NCBI GenBank assembly: GCA_000341795.1
Contig: AODO01000073.1
Span: 62,001-126,000 of the forward strand
Length of the DNA stretch: 64,000 nucleotides
Source of the DNA: Rhodococcus triatomae BKS 15-14
GTDB taxonomy: Bacteria > Actinomycetota > Actinomycetes > Mycobacteriales > Mycobacteriaceae
Direction of reading: 5' to 3'
Of this stretch, positions 28,462-38,273 are shown one piece after another. Below the pieces are notes generated by a model. That model had not been told where the DNA came from, ran no database searches, and saw nothing but the letters and a program-made list of their open reading frames with translations. Made by a program: the position numbers and the translations under genes. The first letter of the stretch is position 1; the number at the start of each line of letters is the position of its first letter.

Positions 28462-29135
28462 GGCGGTCCGGCCTTGTAGCCGACCCCCCTGACCGTGAGT
28501 ACCACCTGCGGATTCTCCGGGTCACGTTCGACTTTCGCGCGCAGTCGCTGGACATGCACGTTGACGAGGCGGGTGTCGGCCGCGTGCCGGTAACCCCACA
28601 CCTGTTCGAGCAGCACCTCTCGGGTGAACACCTGGCGAGGCTTGCGCGCGAGCGCCACGAGGAGGTCGAACTCCAGCGGCGTCAGCGCGATCAGCTGTCC
28701 GTCCCGCGTCACCTTGTGCGCGGGGACGTCGATGTCGATGTCGGCGATGGACAGCAGCTCGGCGGGCTCCTCCTCGGTGCGCCGCAGACGCGCACGAACA
28801 CGCGCCACCAGTTCCTTCGGCTTGAACGGCTTCATCACGTCGTCGTCGGCACCGGACTCCAGTCCGAGCACCACGTCGACGGTGTCCGTCTTGGCAGTGA
28901 GCATCACGATCGGCACCCCGGAGTCGGCGCGAAGCACCCGGCAGACGTCGATGCCGTTCATTCCCGGCAGCATGAGATCGAGCAGGACCAGGTCCGGGCG
29001 GATCTCACGCACCGCGGACAGGGCCTGCGTGCCGTCACCCACCACGTAGGGCTCGAAGCCCTCGCCGCGGAGGACGATGGTGAGCATCTCGGCGAGCGCC
29101 GTGTCGTCGTCGACAACCAGAATGCGTGGCTTCAT
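28458..29135 (-). CDS. mtrA: Response regulator MtrA
   Basis: OmpR-family response regulator, 225 residues, paired with MtrB. Receiver domain begins [13 protein letters not shown]; the phosphoacceptor is Asp53 in [13 protein letters not shown]; Thr/Lys switch residues are in [11 protein letters not shown] and [12 protein letters not shown]. The winged-helix domain includes [20 protein letters not shown] and [22 protein letters not shown]. It is nearly identical in feel to mycobacterial MtrA, which binds dnaA, oriC and wall-hydrolase promoters. It lies downstream of tmk (66 bp). Confidence 0.98.
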   Translation of the reverse strand: MKPRILVVDDDTALAEMLTIVLRGEGFEPYVVGDGTQALSAVREIRPDLVLLDLMLPGMNGIDVCRVLRADSGVPIVMLTAKTDTVDVVLGLESGADDDVMKPFKPKELVARVRARLRRTEEEPAELLSIADIDIDVPAHKVTRDGQLIALTPLEFDLLVALARKPRQVFTREVLLEQVWGYRHAADTRLVNVHVQRLRAKVERDPENPQVVLTVRGVGYKAGPP

Positions 29136-29201
29136 GTCCCTATCGTGTCATCCCTGTCCCCGGAAACCGGGCGTAAACGGTGCTCGGATGGCGTGTCGTG
29201 G

Positions 29202-29843
29202 TCACTTCCACTCTGCCAGATCGGCGGCGAGTGCCGTCGGGTCGACGTCCGGGGACAGCACCCGCCACCGGCTCACCCAGTTCGTCGACGCGAGTTCGCG
29301 GTAGACCTCGCCGGTGCGGGACTGCAGGTCGCCGTCGCGCTCGTACGCGTCGAGTTCGCGGGTCGCGTCCTGCTCCGCGCGTGCCCTGGCCCGCTCCCGG
29401 GCCAGTTCCACCGGGACGTCGAGGAGCAGCTGCAGATCGGGCGCGGGGAGACCGAGCCGGCCGAGTTCGAGTTCACGAACCCACTGCGTGTACTCACCAT
29501 CGGCGTGCTGTCGCAGTCGCGCGGCACCGTAGGCCGCATTCGAGGCGAGATAGCGGTCGAGAATGACGATGTCGTTGTCGGACATCAGCTTTCGAAGCTC
29601 GTCGGCGTATCCGCCGCGGTCGAGGGCGAAGACCAGACCCATTCCGTACACGGAATCCGCGAGATCGCCGTGCCCGCCCTTGAGAGCCTCGGCGGCGACG
29701 TCGGCATGGAGCGATTCGCCGTAACGGGGAAATGCGCCCACCGCGACCCGCAGGCCCGATGCCGTCAACTCGCCGACGACCTTGTCCACGAGCGTGCGCT
29801 TGCCCGCGCCGTCGAGACCTTCCAGTGCGATCAGGATGCCCAC
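29202..29843 (-). CDS. tmk: Thymidylate kinase
   Basis: Phosphorylates dTMP to dTDP. The 213-residue protein has P-loop EGLDGAGKRT (8-17), where Arg follows the invariant Lys instead of Ser, as in the unusual mycobacterial enzyme. The DRY-type motif is ILDRYLASNAAYG, and a lid region follows. It sits between sahH and mtrA, the conserved order Rv3248c-Rv3246c. A hairpin upstream (29908-29954) separates it from sahH, so it may have its own promoter in the 155-bp gap. Confidence 0.95.
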   Translation of the reverse strand: MGILIALEGLDGAGKRTLVDKVVGELTASGLRVAVGAFPRYGESLHADVAAEALKGGHGDLADSVYGMGLVFALDRGGYADELRKLMSDNDIVILDRYLASNAAYGAARLRQHADGEYTQWVRELELGRLGLPAPDLQLLLDVPVELARERARARAEQDATRELDAYERDGDLQSRTGEVYRELASTNWVSRWRVLSPDVDPTALAADLAEWK

Positions 29844-29907
29844 GACGCGTCAGCCTAGTGCCCCGCGCCGATCGCCCGTCCCACCCGTCGCCCGGCCGCC
29901 CGCCCGG

Positions 29908-29954
29908 GTGAAGGGCGCCTTCGGTCGGTCGGTGGAGCCGAAGGTGCCCTTCAC
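29908..29954 (-). terminator. Terminator-like hairpin after sahH
   Basis: A 17-bp stem with one G-U pair (29908-29924 with 29938-29954) lies 45 bp beyond the sahH stop and upstream of tmk. GC-rich flanks can extend the pairing. Confidence 0.75.
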
Positions 29955-29998
29955 CCCGCGGTGGGCGGGGCTGCGTGGGGCTGGTGGGCCGCCGGGAA

Positions 29999-31477
<1,479 letters not shown>

Positions 31478-31529
31478 CTGCCTCTCCTGGTTGGAAATAT
31501 CTCAGTAGAGGCTATCGGTACCCACGGAG

Positions 31530-32162
31530 CTAGCGGAACTGCGTCGTTCCCGGAGCGTCTCGACCTGCGGAACCGATGGCCTCGACGAACGGCGCGAACA
31601 CCCGGGCCAGATCGCCCGGCACGTCGCGGTCCGGTTCGGGGGGCATCGCGATGTAGCTGATCGCCAGCCGCGCGATGCCGCGGCCGAGCACCGCGGCATC
31701 GGCCTCCGACGCCTGCACCCAACTGCGCCGGAAGGTCTCGGCGAGCCGTGCCGCGGCGTGATCGATGAGGACTGCGCCGTCGGTCGTGATCAGTCGGAGC
31801 AGATCGGGCTTCACGGCACCGCCGAGCAGCGACTGGACGAGCGGATCCGATGCCGCACGTTCGAAGAACCCGGTGAAACCGGCGACCAGCGCGTCGTGCG
31901 CGCGACCGACGTGCGCGTACACGGCGCCGTCCACGGTGTCGACGAACGCGTCGGCCAGCGACAACCCGTACGCCTGCGCGAGTCCCTGCCGGGACCTGAA
32001 CTCGTTGTAGACGGTCTGCCGGCTGACCCCCGCCGCCGTGGCGACGTCGGTCATGGTGATCTCCGACCAGTCCTTGTCTGCGAGGAGTTCCCGCATCGCG
32101 CCGAGCACCGAGTCACGCAACAGGGTTCGGGTGGCCTGCTGAAACGGAACGCGGTTGGTCAT
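31530..32162 (-). CDS. alkX: TetR-family regulator AlkX
   Basis: Repressor-type TetR protein at the end of the alkane operon, 210 residues. The N-terminal helix-turn-helix is WSEITMTDVATAAGVSRQTVYNEFRSRQGL, and the C-terminal ligand domain has long hydrophobic helices. In Dietzia and others, AlkX represses the alkane hydroxylase operon and is relieved by fatty acids. Its position after rubB (74-bp gap) allows autoregulation through the alkB promoter. A 20-bp palindrome next to alkB is the likely target. Confidence 0.9.
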   Translation of the reverse strand: MTNRVPFQQATRTLLRDSVLGAMRELLADKDWSEITMTDVATAAGVSRQTVYNEFRSRQGLAQAYGLSLADAFVDTVDGAVYAHVGRAHDALVAGFTGFFERAASDPLVQSLLGGAVKPDLLRLITTDGAVLIDHAAARLAETFRRSWVQASEADAAVLGRGIARLAISYIAMPPEPDRDVPGDLARVFAPFVEAIGSAGRDAPGTTQFR

Positions 32163-32236
32163 GAGGGCGACCCTGACACCGGCGAGGCCGGGCCGTCAAA
32201 CCGCCACGCGCACTCCGGCGCCGGCCCCTGCTCCCG

Positions 32237-32410
32237 TCACGGGCGCGCCACCTCTTCCATGTAGAAGTCGGCCTTGGCGGCGCCGCAGTCCGGGCAACTC
32301 CAGTCGTCCGGGATGTCCTCCCAGCGGGTGCCGGGCTCGATACCGTCCTCGGGCCAGCCCAGCTCCTCGTCGTACTCGAATCCGCACTGGACGCATCGGT
32401 AGAGCTTCAT
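32237..32410 (-). CDS. rubB: Rubredoxin RubB (AlkG2-type)
   Basis: One-iron electron carrier to AlkB. The 57-residue protein has two CxxC knuckles, [19 protein letters not shown] and [17 protein letters not shown]. The GFEYDE and SCPDCG sequences suggest the AlkG2 group, which can deliver electrons to alkane hydroxylase. ATG 32410 overlaps the rubA stop by 4 bp (ATGA). An upstream in-frame extension is the rubA gene in another frame and is not real. Confidence 0.95.
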   Translation of the reverse strand: MKLYRCVQCGFEYDEELGWPEDGIEPGTRWEDIPDDWSCPDCGAAKADFYMEEVARP

Positions 32411-32574
32411 GCCGGTTTCCTCTCGAAGTCGATCTTCTCCCGAACACCACAGTCGGGACAGCACCAGTCGTCGGGAACGCGATCCCAGATCGTCCCGGCC
32501 GGAAACCCCTCCCGTGGGGCACCTTCCGCTTCGTCGTACACGTACTCGCACACGGGACACTCGTAGGCCGCCAT
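32407..32574 (-). CDS. rubA: Rubredoxin RubA (AlkG1-type)
   Basis: A 55-residue rubredoxin read from ATG 32574, beginning [19 protein letters not shown] and ending IDFERKPA. Its iron site is CPVC and DDWCCPDC, and the extra cysteine before the second pair is typical of the AlkG1 group, which often cannot replace AlkG2 in alkane oxidation. The start is 2 bp after the alkB stop, so the two genes are translationally coupled. Having both types side by side is typical of Rhodococcus alkane operons. Confidence 0.95.
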   Translation of the reverse strand: MAAYECPVCEYVYDEAEGAPREGFPAGTIWDRVPDDWCCPDCGVREKIDFERKPA

Positions 32575-32576
32575 CG

Positions 32577-33791
32577 TCACGCCACCCCGTGGCGGGCGAG
32601 GATCCGGTCACGCTTGGACGGCTGGACGTTCACCCTGGTGATGTCGCCGTCGTAGTGGTCGAGCACCCGGTTGTCCATCACCCGGCGCCAGACCGGCGGG
32701 AAGTACGCCAGGGTGATCATGCTCGCGTACCCGCTCGGCAGGTTCGGCGCGCCGTCCATGCTGCGCAAAGTCTGGTACCGGCGCGTGGGATTGGCGTGAT
32801 GGTCACTGTGCCGCTGCAGGTGGTACAGGAAGATGTTCGTGCAGATGTGGTCCGAGTTCCAGCTGTGCTCGGGCGTGCACCTCTCGTAGCGACCGCTCGC
32901 GGTCTTCTGCCGCAGCAGTCCGTAGTGTTCGAGGTAGTTGACGGTCTCGAGCAGCGAGAATCCGTAGATCCCCTGAATCACCAGGAACGGCAGCACTTCC
33001 CACCCGAATCCTGCGACGAGCGCGCCCCACAGCACCACCGACATCAGCCACGCGTTCAGCACGTCGTTGCGAATCGTCCACGGTCCCTTGTCGAGTCGCT
33101 GCAGGCGCGCCTTCTCCAATTCCCACGAGGAACGCAGACTGCCCCACACGCTGCGCGGCAGGAATCCCCAGAACGTTTCGCCGAACCGCGCACTGGCCGG
33201 ATCCTCCGGCGTGGACACCCGCACGTGGTGTCCACGGTTGTGCTCGATGTAGAAGTGCCCGTAGAAGGTCTGTGCGAGGGTGACCTTCGACAGCCATCGC
33301 TCCAGATCGTCCTTCTTGTGTCCGAGCTCGTGGGCTGTGTTGATGCCGATGCCGCCCATCACGCCGATGCTCAGCGCGAGACCGATCTTCGACACCAACC
33401 CCAGTCCGCCGTCGATCCCGAGCCACCCCAGGTCGTCGGAGGTCCACAGGTAGCACGCGAACACGAGGCTGACGAGCTGGAACGGAATGTAGGCGTAGGT
33501 ACACCAGCGGTAGTACCGATCGTTCTCGAGCCGTTCCATCACCTCGTCGGGCGGGTTCTGACCGTCCGGACCGAAGAAGACGTCGAGAACCGGGAGCAGG
33601 CCGTAGACCAGGATCGGCCCGATCCACCACCACACCGGCGACACCGATGTCCAGCCGAGTTGGTTGAACGCCCATACCAGCGCCGCGGCGAGGAAGACCG
33701 CCGTCGGTGGCACCAGACCGAGCAGCCACAGGTGCCGCTTCCTGTCCCGCCACTCCGCCGGCGACGTCTCGCGTTCCGCTCGAATGTCCAT
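32577..33791 (-). CDS. alkB: Alkane 1-monooxygenase AlkB
   Basis: Integral-membrane di-iron enzyme that hydroxylates the terminal carbon of medium-chain n-alkanes. The 404-residue protein shows the conserved histidine clusters [26 protein letters not shown] and [19 protein letters not shown], and the NYLEHYGL motif that carries another histidine. Six hydrophobic segments are visible. ATG 33791 is favoured because GGAGG lies 5 bases upstream; the GTG two codons before is less likely. Electrons come from the rubredoxins directly downstream. Confidence 0.97.
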   Translation of the reverse strand: MDIRAERETSPAEWRDRKRHLWLLGLVPPTAVFLAAALVWAFNQLGWTSVSPVWWWIGPILVYGLLPVLDVFFGPDGQNPPDEVMERLENDRYYRWCTYAYIPFQLVSLVFACYLWTSDDLGWLGIDGGLGLVSKIGLALSIGVMGGIGINTAHELGHKKDDLERWLSKVTLAQTFYGHFYIEHNRGHHVRVSTPEDPASARFGETFWGFLPRSVWGSLRSSWELEKARLQRLDKGPWTIRNDVLNAWLMSVVLWGALVAGFGWEVLPFLVIQGIYGFSLLETVNYLEHYGLLRQKTASGRYERCTPEHSWNSDHICTNIFLYHLQRHSDHHANPTRRYQTLRSMDGAPNLPSGYASMITLAYFPPVWRRVMDNRVLDHYDGDITRVNVQPSKRDRILARHGVA

Positions 33792-33808
33792 CCCCACCTC
33801 CAGGCCGT

Positions 33809-33828
33809 TGGGTCATCACTGTGACCCA
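33809..33828 (-). promoter_or_regulatory. Palindromic operator candidate of alkB operon
   Basis: TGGGTCA and TGACCCA are separated by six bases, a perfect 7+7 inverted repeat lying 18 bp upstream of the alkB start. Such placement suits AlkX repression. The wider gap 33792-33976 also holds a TTTACA-like box and a permease terminator, but no further gene. Confidence 0.55.
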
Positions 33829-33912
33829 TCCCACGTACGTTTCGACATTAGGCGATGGTTTGTCCCCTGTCTATACATCTCAGCTCATTTGTAAACCGCT
33901 ACCGGAACGACG

Positions 33913-33939
33913 ACGGCCCCGGCAGGTCGCCGGGGCCGT
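33913..33939 (-). terminator. Intrinsic terminator of permease gene
   Basis: A perfect 11-bp stem (33913-33923 with 33929-33939) with a 5-base loop lies 37 bp beyond the permease stop, separating it from the alkB promoter. Confidence 0.85.
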
Positions 33940-33976
33940 TTCGCGATCGGTGGTGCGCTGTCGGGGGGCGGAGAGC

Positions 33977-35539
33977 TCACCTACCCCGGTGTCGTGGTTC
34001 GTCGGGTCCGCCCAGATGATCGAGAGCCGCCGACTCCACCCCGGGCCGTGGGCGCTGACGCTTCCCGACGAGCGAGTGTCTGCGGCCGTAGGCGAAGTAC
34101 ACGACGACGCCGATCGCCATCCAGACCACGAACCGGATCCACGTCTCGACGGACAGGTTCAGCATCAGCCACAGACACGCGAGGACCGCGAGGATCGGGA
34201 TCAGCGGCACCCACGGGACCCGGAACCCGCGCTCGAGGTCGGGGCGGGTGCGACGCAGCACGACGACACCGATGCACACGAGCACGAATGCGAACAGGGT
34301 GCCGATGTTGACCATTTCCTCGAGGGTGCCCATCGGGAAGAAGGCCGCGAGGGTTCCGGAGATCACGCCGACGATCAAGGTGATCCGGACCGGGGTGCCA
34401 CGCTTACCCGTGCGCGCCAGTGGGGTGGGCAGGAGGCCGTCGCGCGACATCGCGAACGCGACGCGGGTCTGACCGAGCAGCATCACCATCACGACCGTCG
34501 TCAGGCCGGCGAGGGCGCCGAGGTTGATCACCCATTGCGCCCAGGTGATGCCGTGGAACTCGAACGCCGTCGCCAGCGTCGAGCCCTCCCCCGACAGTTC
34601 GGTGTAGTTGACCATTCCCGTCAGCACCAGCGTCACCGCCACGTACAGGACGGTCACGATCGCGAGCGAGCCGAGAATGCCGCGCGGCAACGCCTTCTGC
34701 GGGTTCTTCGTCTCCTCGGCGGTCGTCGCGACCACGTCGAAGCCGATGAACGCGAAGAACACCAGCGACGCCGCAGCGAGCAGGCCATACCAGCCGAAGG
34801 TGCTACCGCCCGCGCCCGTGAGGAACGAGAACAGCGACTGGTGGATCCCCTCGCCCGTCTCACCCGGCTCCGACGGCGGAATGTACGGCGAGTAGTTGGA
34901 CCCGGTGATGTAGAACGCGCCGACGACGATCACCAGCAGCACCACGAACACCTTGATGGCTGTGATCGCCGCGGACACCCGCGACGACAGTTTGGTCCCG
35001 GTGACGAGAAGCGAGGTCAGCGCCGCGATCAGCAGCACCGCGCCCCAGTCGACGTCGAGCCCGCCGATCTGCACGACGGTCGATTCCACTCCGATGACGT
35101 CCGCCAGGTACAGCGACCACCCCTTCGCGACCACGGACGCCGCGAGCGCGAACTCGAGTATCAGGTCCCAGCCGATGATCCACGCGACGAACTCACCGAA
35201 CGTCGCGTACGAGAACGTGTAGGCACTGCCCGCCACCGGCACCGTCGACGCGAATTCGGCGTAGCACAGGGCGGCGAGGCCGCAGGCGATCGCAGCGAGC
35301 ACGAACGCGAGCGACACCGAGGGACCCGCGACGTTGCCCGCGGTCCGGGCGGTGAGGGTGAAGATGCCCGCGCCGACGACGACCGCGACGCCGAAGACGG
35401 TCAGATCCCACGCGGTCAGGTCCTTGCGGAGCTTGCTGTCCGGCTCGTCCGTGTCCGCGATCGACTGCTCGACCGACTTGACCCGCCACAATCCCGTCCG
35501 TCGCCCGGCTGCGTCACCTGGGCTCTCGTGGTCTGCCAT
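33977..35539 (-). CDS. APC-family amino-acid permease
   Basis: Cationic-amino-acid-type transporter with about 12 membrane helices, 520 residues. Characteristic APC sequence is LTAWDLTVFGVAVVVGAGIF in helix 1, AGPSVSLAFVLAAIACGLAALCYAEFAS, GSAYTFSYATFGEF and FFAFIGFDVVATTAEETKNPQKALP. ATG 35539 follows GGAGGG. It is syntenic with Rv3253c, upstream of alkB in M. tuberculosis as well. The substrate is uncertain. Rv3254, between these genes in M. tuberculosis, has no counterpart here. Confidence 0.93.
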   Translation of the reverse strand: MADHESPGDAAGRRTGLWRVKSVEQSIADTDEPDSKLRKDLTAWDLTVFGVAVVVGAGIFTLTARTAGNVAGPSVSLAFVLAAIACGLAALCYAEFASTVPVAGSAYTFSYATFGEFVAWIIGWDLILEFALAASVVAKGWSLYLADVIGVESTVVQIGGLDVDWGAVLLIAALTSLLVTGTKLSSRVSAAITAIKVFVVLLVIVVGAFYITGSNYSPYIPPSEPGETGEGIHQSLFSFLTGAGGSTFGWYGLLAAASLVFFAFIGFDVVATTAEETKNPQKALPRGILGSLAIVTVLYVAVTLVLTGMVNYTELSGEGSTLATAFEFHGITWAQWVINLGALAGLTTVVMVMLLGQTRVAFAMSRDGLLPTPLARTGKRGTPVRITLIVGVISGTLAAFFPMGTLEEMVNIGTLFAFVLVCIGVVVLRRTRPDLERGFRVPWVPLIPILAVLACLWLMLNLSVETWIRFVVWMAIGVVVYFAYGRRHSLVGKRQRPRPGVESAALDHLGGPDEPRHRGR

Positions 35540-35672
35540 CACGGCCCTCCTCGACTGGGTTACCGTCCGAGCCTATTGCCCGGTTCCGTTCCTCCCGCGA
35601 ATTTCCGCCACCTCGGAAGCGTCGATTCGGCAACGCCCCCGACTTCGTCGGCCGACTCTGCCGACGGCCGGG

Positions 35673-36893
35673 TCAGCCGACGGTGGCGCTGAACACCTGC
35701 GCATCGGCAGCCGCGACGATCTCGACCGTCGGGTCCGCGGCGGCGATCCACGCCGACTCTCCCCGCGCCAGTTCCAACTCCGCGTCACCGCAGCGCAGCG
35801 TGACGGATCCCGCTGTGCACAGCAGGATGCGAGGTCCCGTCCGGCCCAGTTCGGCACGCGGCGACTCCGGGGTCAGATCGACACGAGAGAGCGCGAACTC
35901 GGGCGCGGGCGTGTCGTACACGAGCACCGCGCTGTCACCCGGTGACGGCGTCGCGGTCCGGACCGGACCGGTGAGCGGCTCGAAATCGAGGACGCGCAGC
36001 AACTCAGGCACGTCCACGTGCTTCGGCGTCAGTCCGCCACGCAGGACGTTGTCGGAGTTGGCCATCAGTTCGACCGCCAATCCGTGCAGATAGGCGTGCA
36101 GGTTGCCCGCCGCGAGGTACAGCCCCTCACCCGGCTCGAGCGTGACCCTGTTGAGCAGGATCGACGCGAGCACCCCGGCGTCGCCCGGGTACGACTCACC
36201 CAGCTCGAGGACGGTCCGGACCTCGGGCGCGAACTCGCGGGACTCCGCCGGTGCGGACAGGTACCGCACACAACCGTCGAGGATCTGTGGGAGCAACGAC
36301 GCGAGCGACGGCTGCGGCAACGTGATCCACGTCGTGAACAGTGCGCGCAGTCCGGACGAGTCGGGCTGGCCTTCCAGTAGCGCGATGTAGTGGTCGAGTT
36401 CGGGGACGCGGAGCGCGCGGAGCAACTCGACGGTCCGCTCGGGTGCACGGAACCCGGCGAGGGCCTCGAATCTGGTCAGGGCGACGACGAGTTCGGGTTT
36501 GTGGCTGTCGTCGCGGTAGTTGCGCACCGCCGAATCCCGAGGGATCCCGGCGGCTTCCTCCCGTGCGAAACCCTCCTTGGCCTGAGCGGCGCTGGGATGG
36601 GCCTGCAGCGACAACGCCTCGTCCGCGGCGAGCAGCTTGAGAAGGAAGGGCAGGCGATCGCCGAATCCGGCTCGTGCCCGCGGTCCGAGTTGCCCGGCCG
36701 GGTCCTCGGCGATCGTGTCGAGCAACGACACCGTGCCGTCGCCGATCCTCAGTCGTGAGGGGTTGGCCGGATGGGCACCGAGCCACAGCTCGGCCTCCGG
36801 ATGGTCGGACGGAACCGGGCGGCCGCACAGTTCGGCGATCGCGGTGCGCGAGCCCCACGCGTAGGTGCGGAGCGCGCCCTGCAGCACATGCAC
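35673..36893 (-). CDS. manA: Mannose-6-phosphate isomerase
   Basis: Interconverts fructose-6-phosphate and mannose-6-phosphate, the entry to GDP-mannose for mannosylated lipids and glycoproteins. The 406-residue type I enzyme has YAWGSRTAIAELCG at the N-terminus, the zinc ligands in LSLQAHPSAAQAKEGFAREEA and KPELVVALTRFEALAGF, and the YLAAGNLHAYLHGLAVELMANSDNVLRGGLTPKHVDV signature split over the active site. Its start abuts the end of the SIS-domain gene with no gap. Confidence 0.96.
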   Translation of the reverse strand: MHVLQGALRTYAWGSRTAIAELCGRPVPSDHPEAELWLGAHPANPSRLRIGDGTVSLLDTIAEDPAGQLGPRARAGFGDRLPFLLKLLAADEALSLQAHPSAAQAKEGFAREEAAGIPRDSAVRNYRDDSHKPELVVALTRFEALAGFRAPERTVELLRALRVPELDHYIALLEGQPDSSGLRALFTTWITLPQPSLASLLPQILDGCVRYLSAPAESREFAPEVRTVLELGESYPGDAGVLASILLNRVTLEPGEGLYLAAGNLHAYLHGLAVELMANSDNVLRGGLTPKHVDVPELLRVLDFEPLTGPVRTATPSPGDSAVLVYDTPAPEFALSRVDLTPESPRAELGRTGPRILLCTAGSVTLRCGDAELELARGESAWIAAADPTVEIVAAADAQVFSATVG

Positions 36894-38042
36894 TTAACGA
36901 CCGCCGATCAACCGCAGGTACACGGCAGCCATCTCGATCCGGACGGCAAGCACCGCCAACTGCTCCATCTCGGCGCGCTCCCCCTGAGCGGGACCCCGTA
37001 CGGCCCGACTCGTCATCTCACTGTCCCCTGTTCCGTATCGATCCCCCGGTGCGAGTTCGTCCCCGTCGGGTGCTGCCGTGACCAGCTCGGCGTCGGCGAG
37101 CGCGCCGAGACGCCTGGCCGTCGCGACACGCGACCCGGACGTCGCCAGGACGAACACCCGCGCGGGCGTCACGGGCGCGGGTCCGTCGAGTTCCTCGTCG
37201 TGGAAGAGCGGGTCGTAGCCGGGCGGCAGCTCGCCGGCCCCCGCGAGCAGCGTCGCCGACGCCAGCACGTCCGACAGTCCGGCCGCGACCGCCGACGACC
37301 CCGCCGCGCTGAGCAGCATGTCCGTGGCGTGCCCGGCCAGTGCCGTCGTCGCCGGGCCGTCCCCGGCGACCACGACGCGGTGATTCTGGAGCCGGACCGC
37401 CAGCGACTTCGCGGGATTGTGGAACACCTCCGCGGCCGGATTGTTGCGGGCCGCCTCCCCGTCGAGGACGTCGGCCAGTTCCGACAGGTCGGGCAGCGCC
37501 AGGGCGCGTCCGGGGTCGAGTGCTCCCAACACGGCGACGCCTGCTGCCAGATAACGCAGGAAGCCGTGCCGATCCGGTGTGGGAACCCGGGGCGCGAGCA
37601 ACGGGGCGCGTCCCGCCGCGGCAGCGCGCAGCGGCCCTTCGTCGGGTGCCACGACGACCAGTTCCGCACGCCGTCGGAGCGCGGAGTCCGCGGCGGTGAC
37701 GAGCCGCGGATCACCGGCGTCGTCACCGGCGACGACCACGACGTCGAGAGAACCGACCCAGGGCGGCACCGCGGAGGTGTGCACGATCGGCACCCCGAAC
37801 TGCGGGCCGACCGATGCGTCGAGCACGGCTGCGGCACGGGCGGCGCGGCCACCGGCGGTCACGAAGACGACGCTGCGCGGACGCATCTCGCGGACCCGGT
37901 CGAGCAGGCCCTCGCCGACCGCCTCGGCGACGGACCGGACCCGAGCCCCGCCGAGCGCGACCGCGCGCATCGCGCCCTCGGTGTCGGCGGCGGCGACGCT
38001 CGCGGCGTCGTCGAGATCGAGAAGGGGTGATGGAGCCGTCAT
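36894..38042 (-). CDS. SIS-domain sugar-phosphate isomerase-like protein (Rv3256c family)
   Basis: A 382-residue protein with two sugar-isomerase (SIS)-type folds, similar to bifunctional phosphoglucose/phosphomannose isomerases. The first half has VVFVTAGGRAARAAAV and LDVVVVAGDDAGDPRLVTAA; the second half has HRVVVAGDGPATTALAGHATDML. Catalytic residues of true PGI/PMI are not evident, so it may have a regulatory or altered role. ATG 38042 gives MTAPSPLLDLDDA, the conserved N-terminus. It is flanked by manB and manA, so it belongs to mannose metabolism by context. Confidence 0.88.
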   Translation of the reverse strand: MTAPSPLLDLDDAASVAAADTEGAMRAVALGGARVRSVAEAVGEGLLDRVREMRPRSVVFVTAGGRAARAAAVLDASVGPQFGVPIVHTSAVPPWVGSLDVVVVAGDDAGDPRLVTAADSALRRRAELVVVAPDEGPLRAAAAGRAPLLAPRVPTPDRHGFLRYLAAGVAVLGALDPGRALALPDLSELADVLDGEAARNNPAAEVFHNPAKSLAVRLQNHRVVVAGDGPATTALAGHATDMLLSAAGSSAVAAGLSDVLASATLLAGAGELPPGYDPLFHDEELDGPAPVTPARVFVLATSGSRVATARRLGALADAELVTAAPDGDELAPGDRYGTGDSEMTSRAVRGPAQGERAEMEQLAVLAVRIEMAAVYLRLIGGR

Positions 38043-38217
38043 GGCAACCTGCCTTTCTCGCACTGACCGATGTCGAACCGCCCGGACACACACTGCCCGA
38101 TTCGACCATTCTCGCACCGCCGGGACGGTACGTGTGGTCGCCTCGTCACGCGCACCGCTCGCGGTGCCGCCGGACTGCTCGCGTGCCGCGCGACGCCCGG
38201 CCGCTCGGGAGGGTCCG

Positions 38218-38268
38218 ACCTCGGGCGAAGCCTCGGGCCGTGCACCTCGGGCGAAGCCTCGGGCCGTG
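38218..38268. repeat. Two tandem copies of a 25/26-bp unit
   Basis: The unit at 38218-38242 is repeated at 38244-38268 with period 26. Each copy contains two CCTCGGGC/CCTCGGGCC segments. It lies in the 231-bp gap upstream of the SIS-domain gene and downstream of manB; no other feature is seen in that gap. Confidence 0.8.
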
Positions 38269-38273
38269 GTCGG

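Noticed and set aside
31478-31529. Possible SAH riboswitch before sahH
   Set aside because: Only 52 bases separate sahH from alkX and no matching fold was seen.
33833-33840. ACGTACGT as a second alkB operator
   Set aside because: An 8-base palindrome is too short to support without conservation data.
38218-38268. Tandem 26-bp repeat as a CRISPR or phase-variable tract
   Set aside because: Only two copies, no spacers and no adjacent cas genes; kept as a plain repeat.
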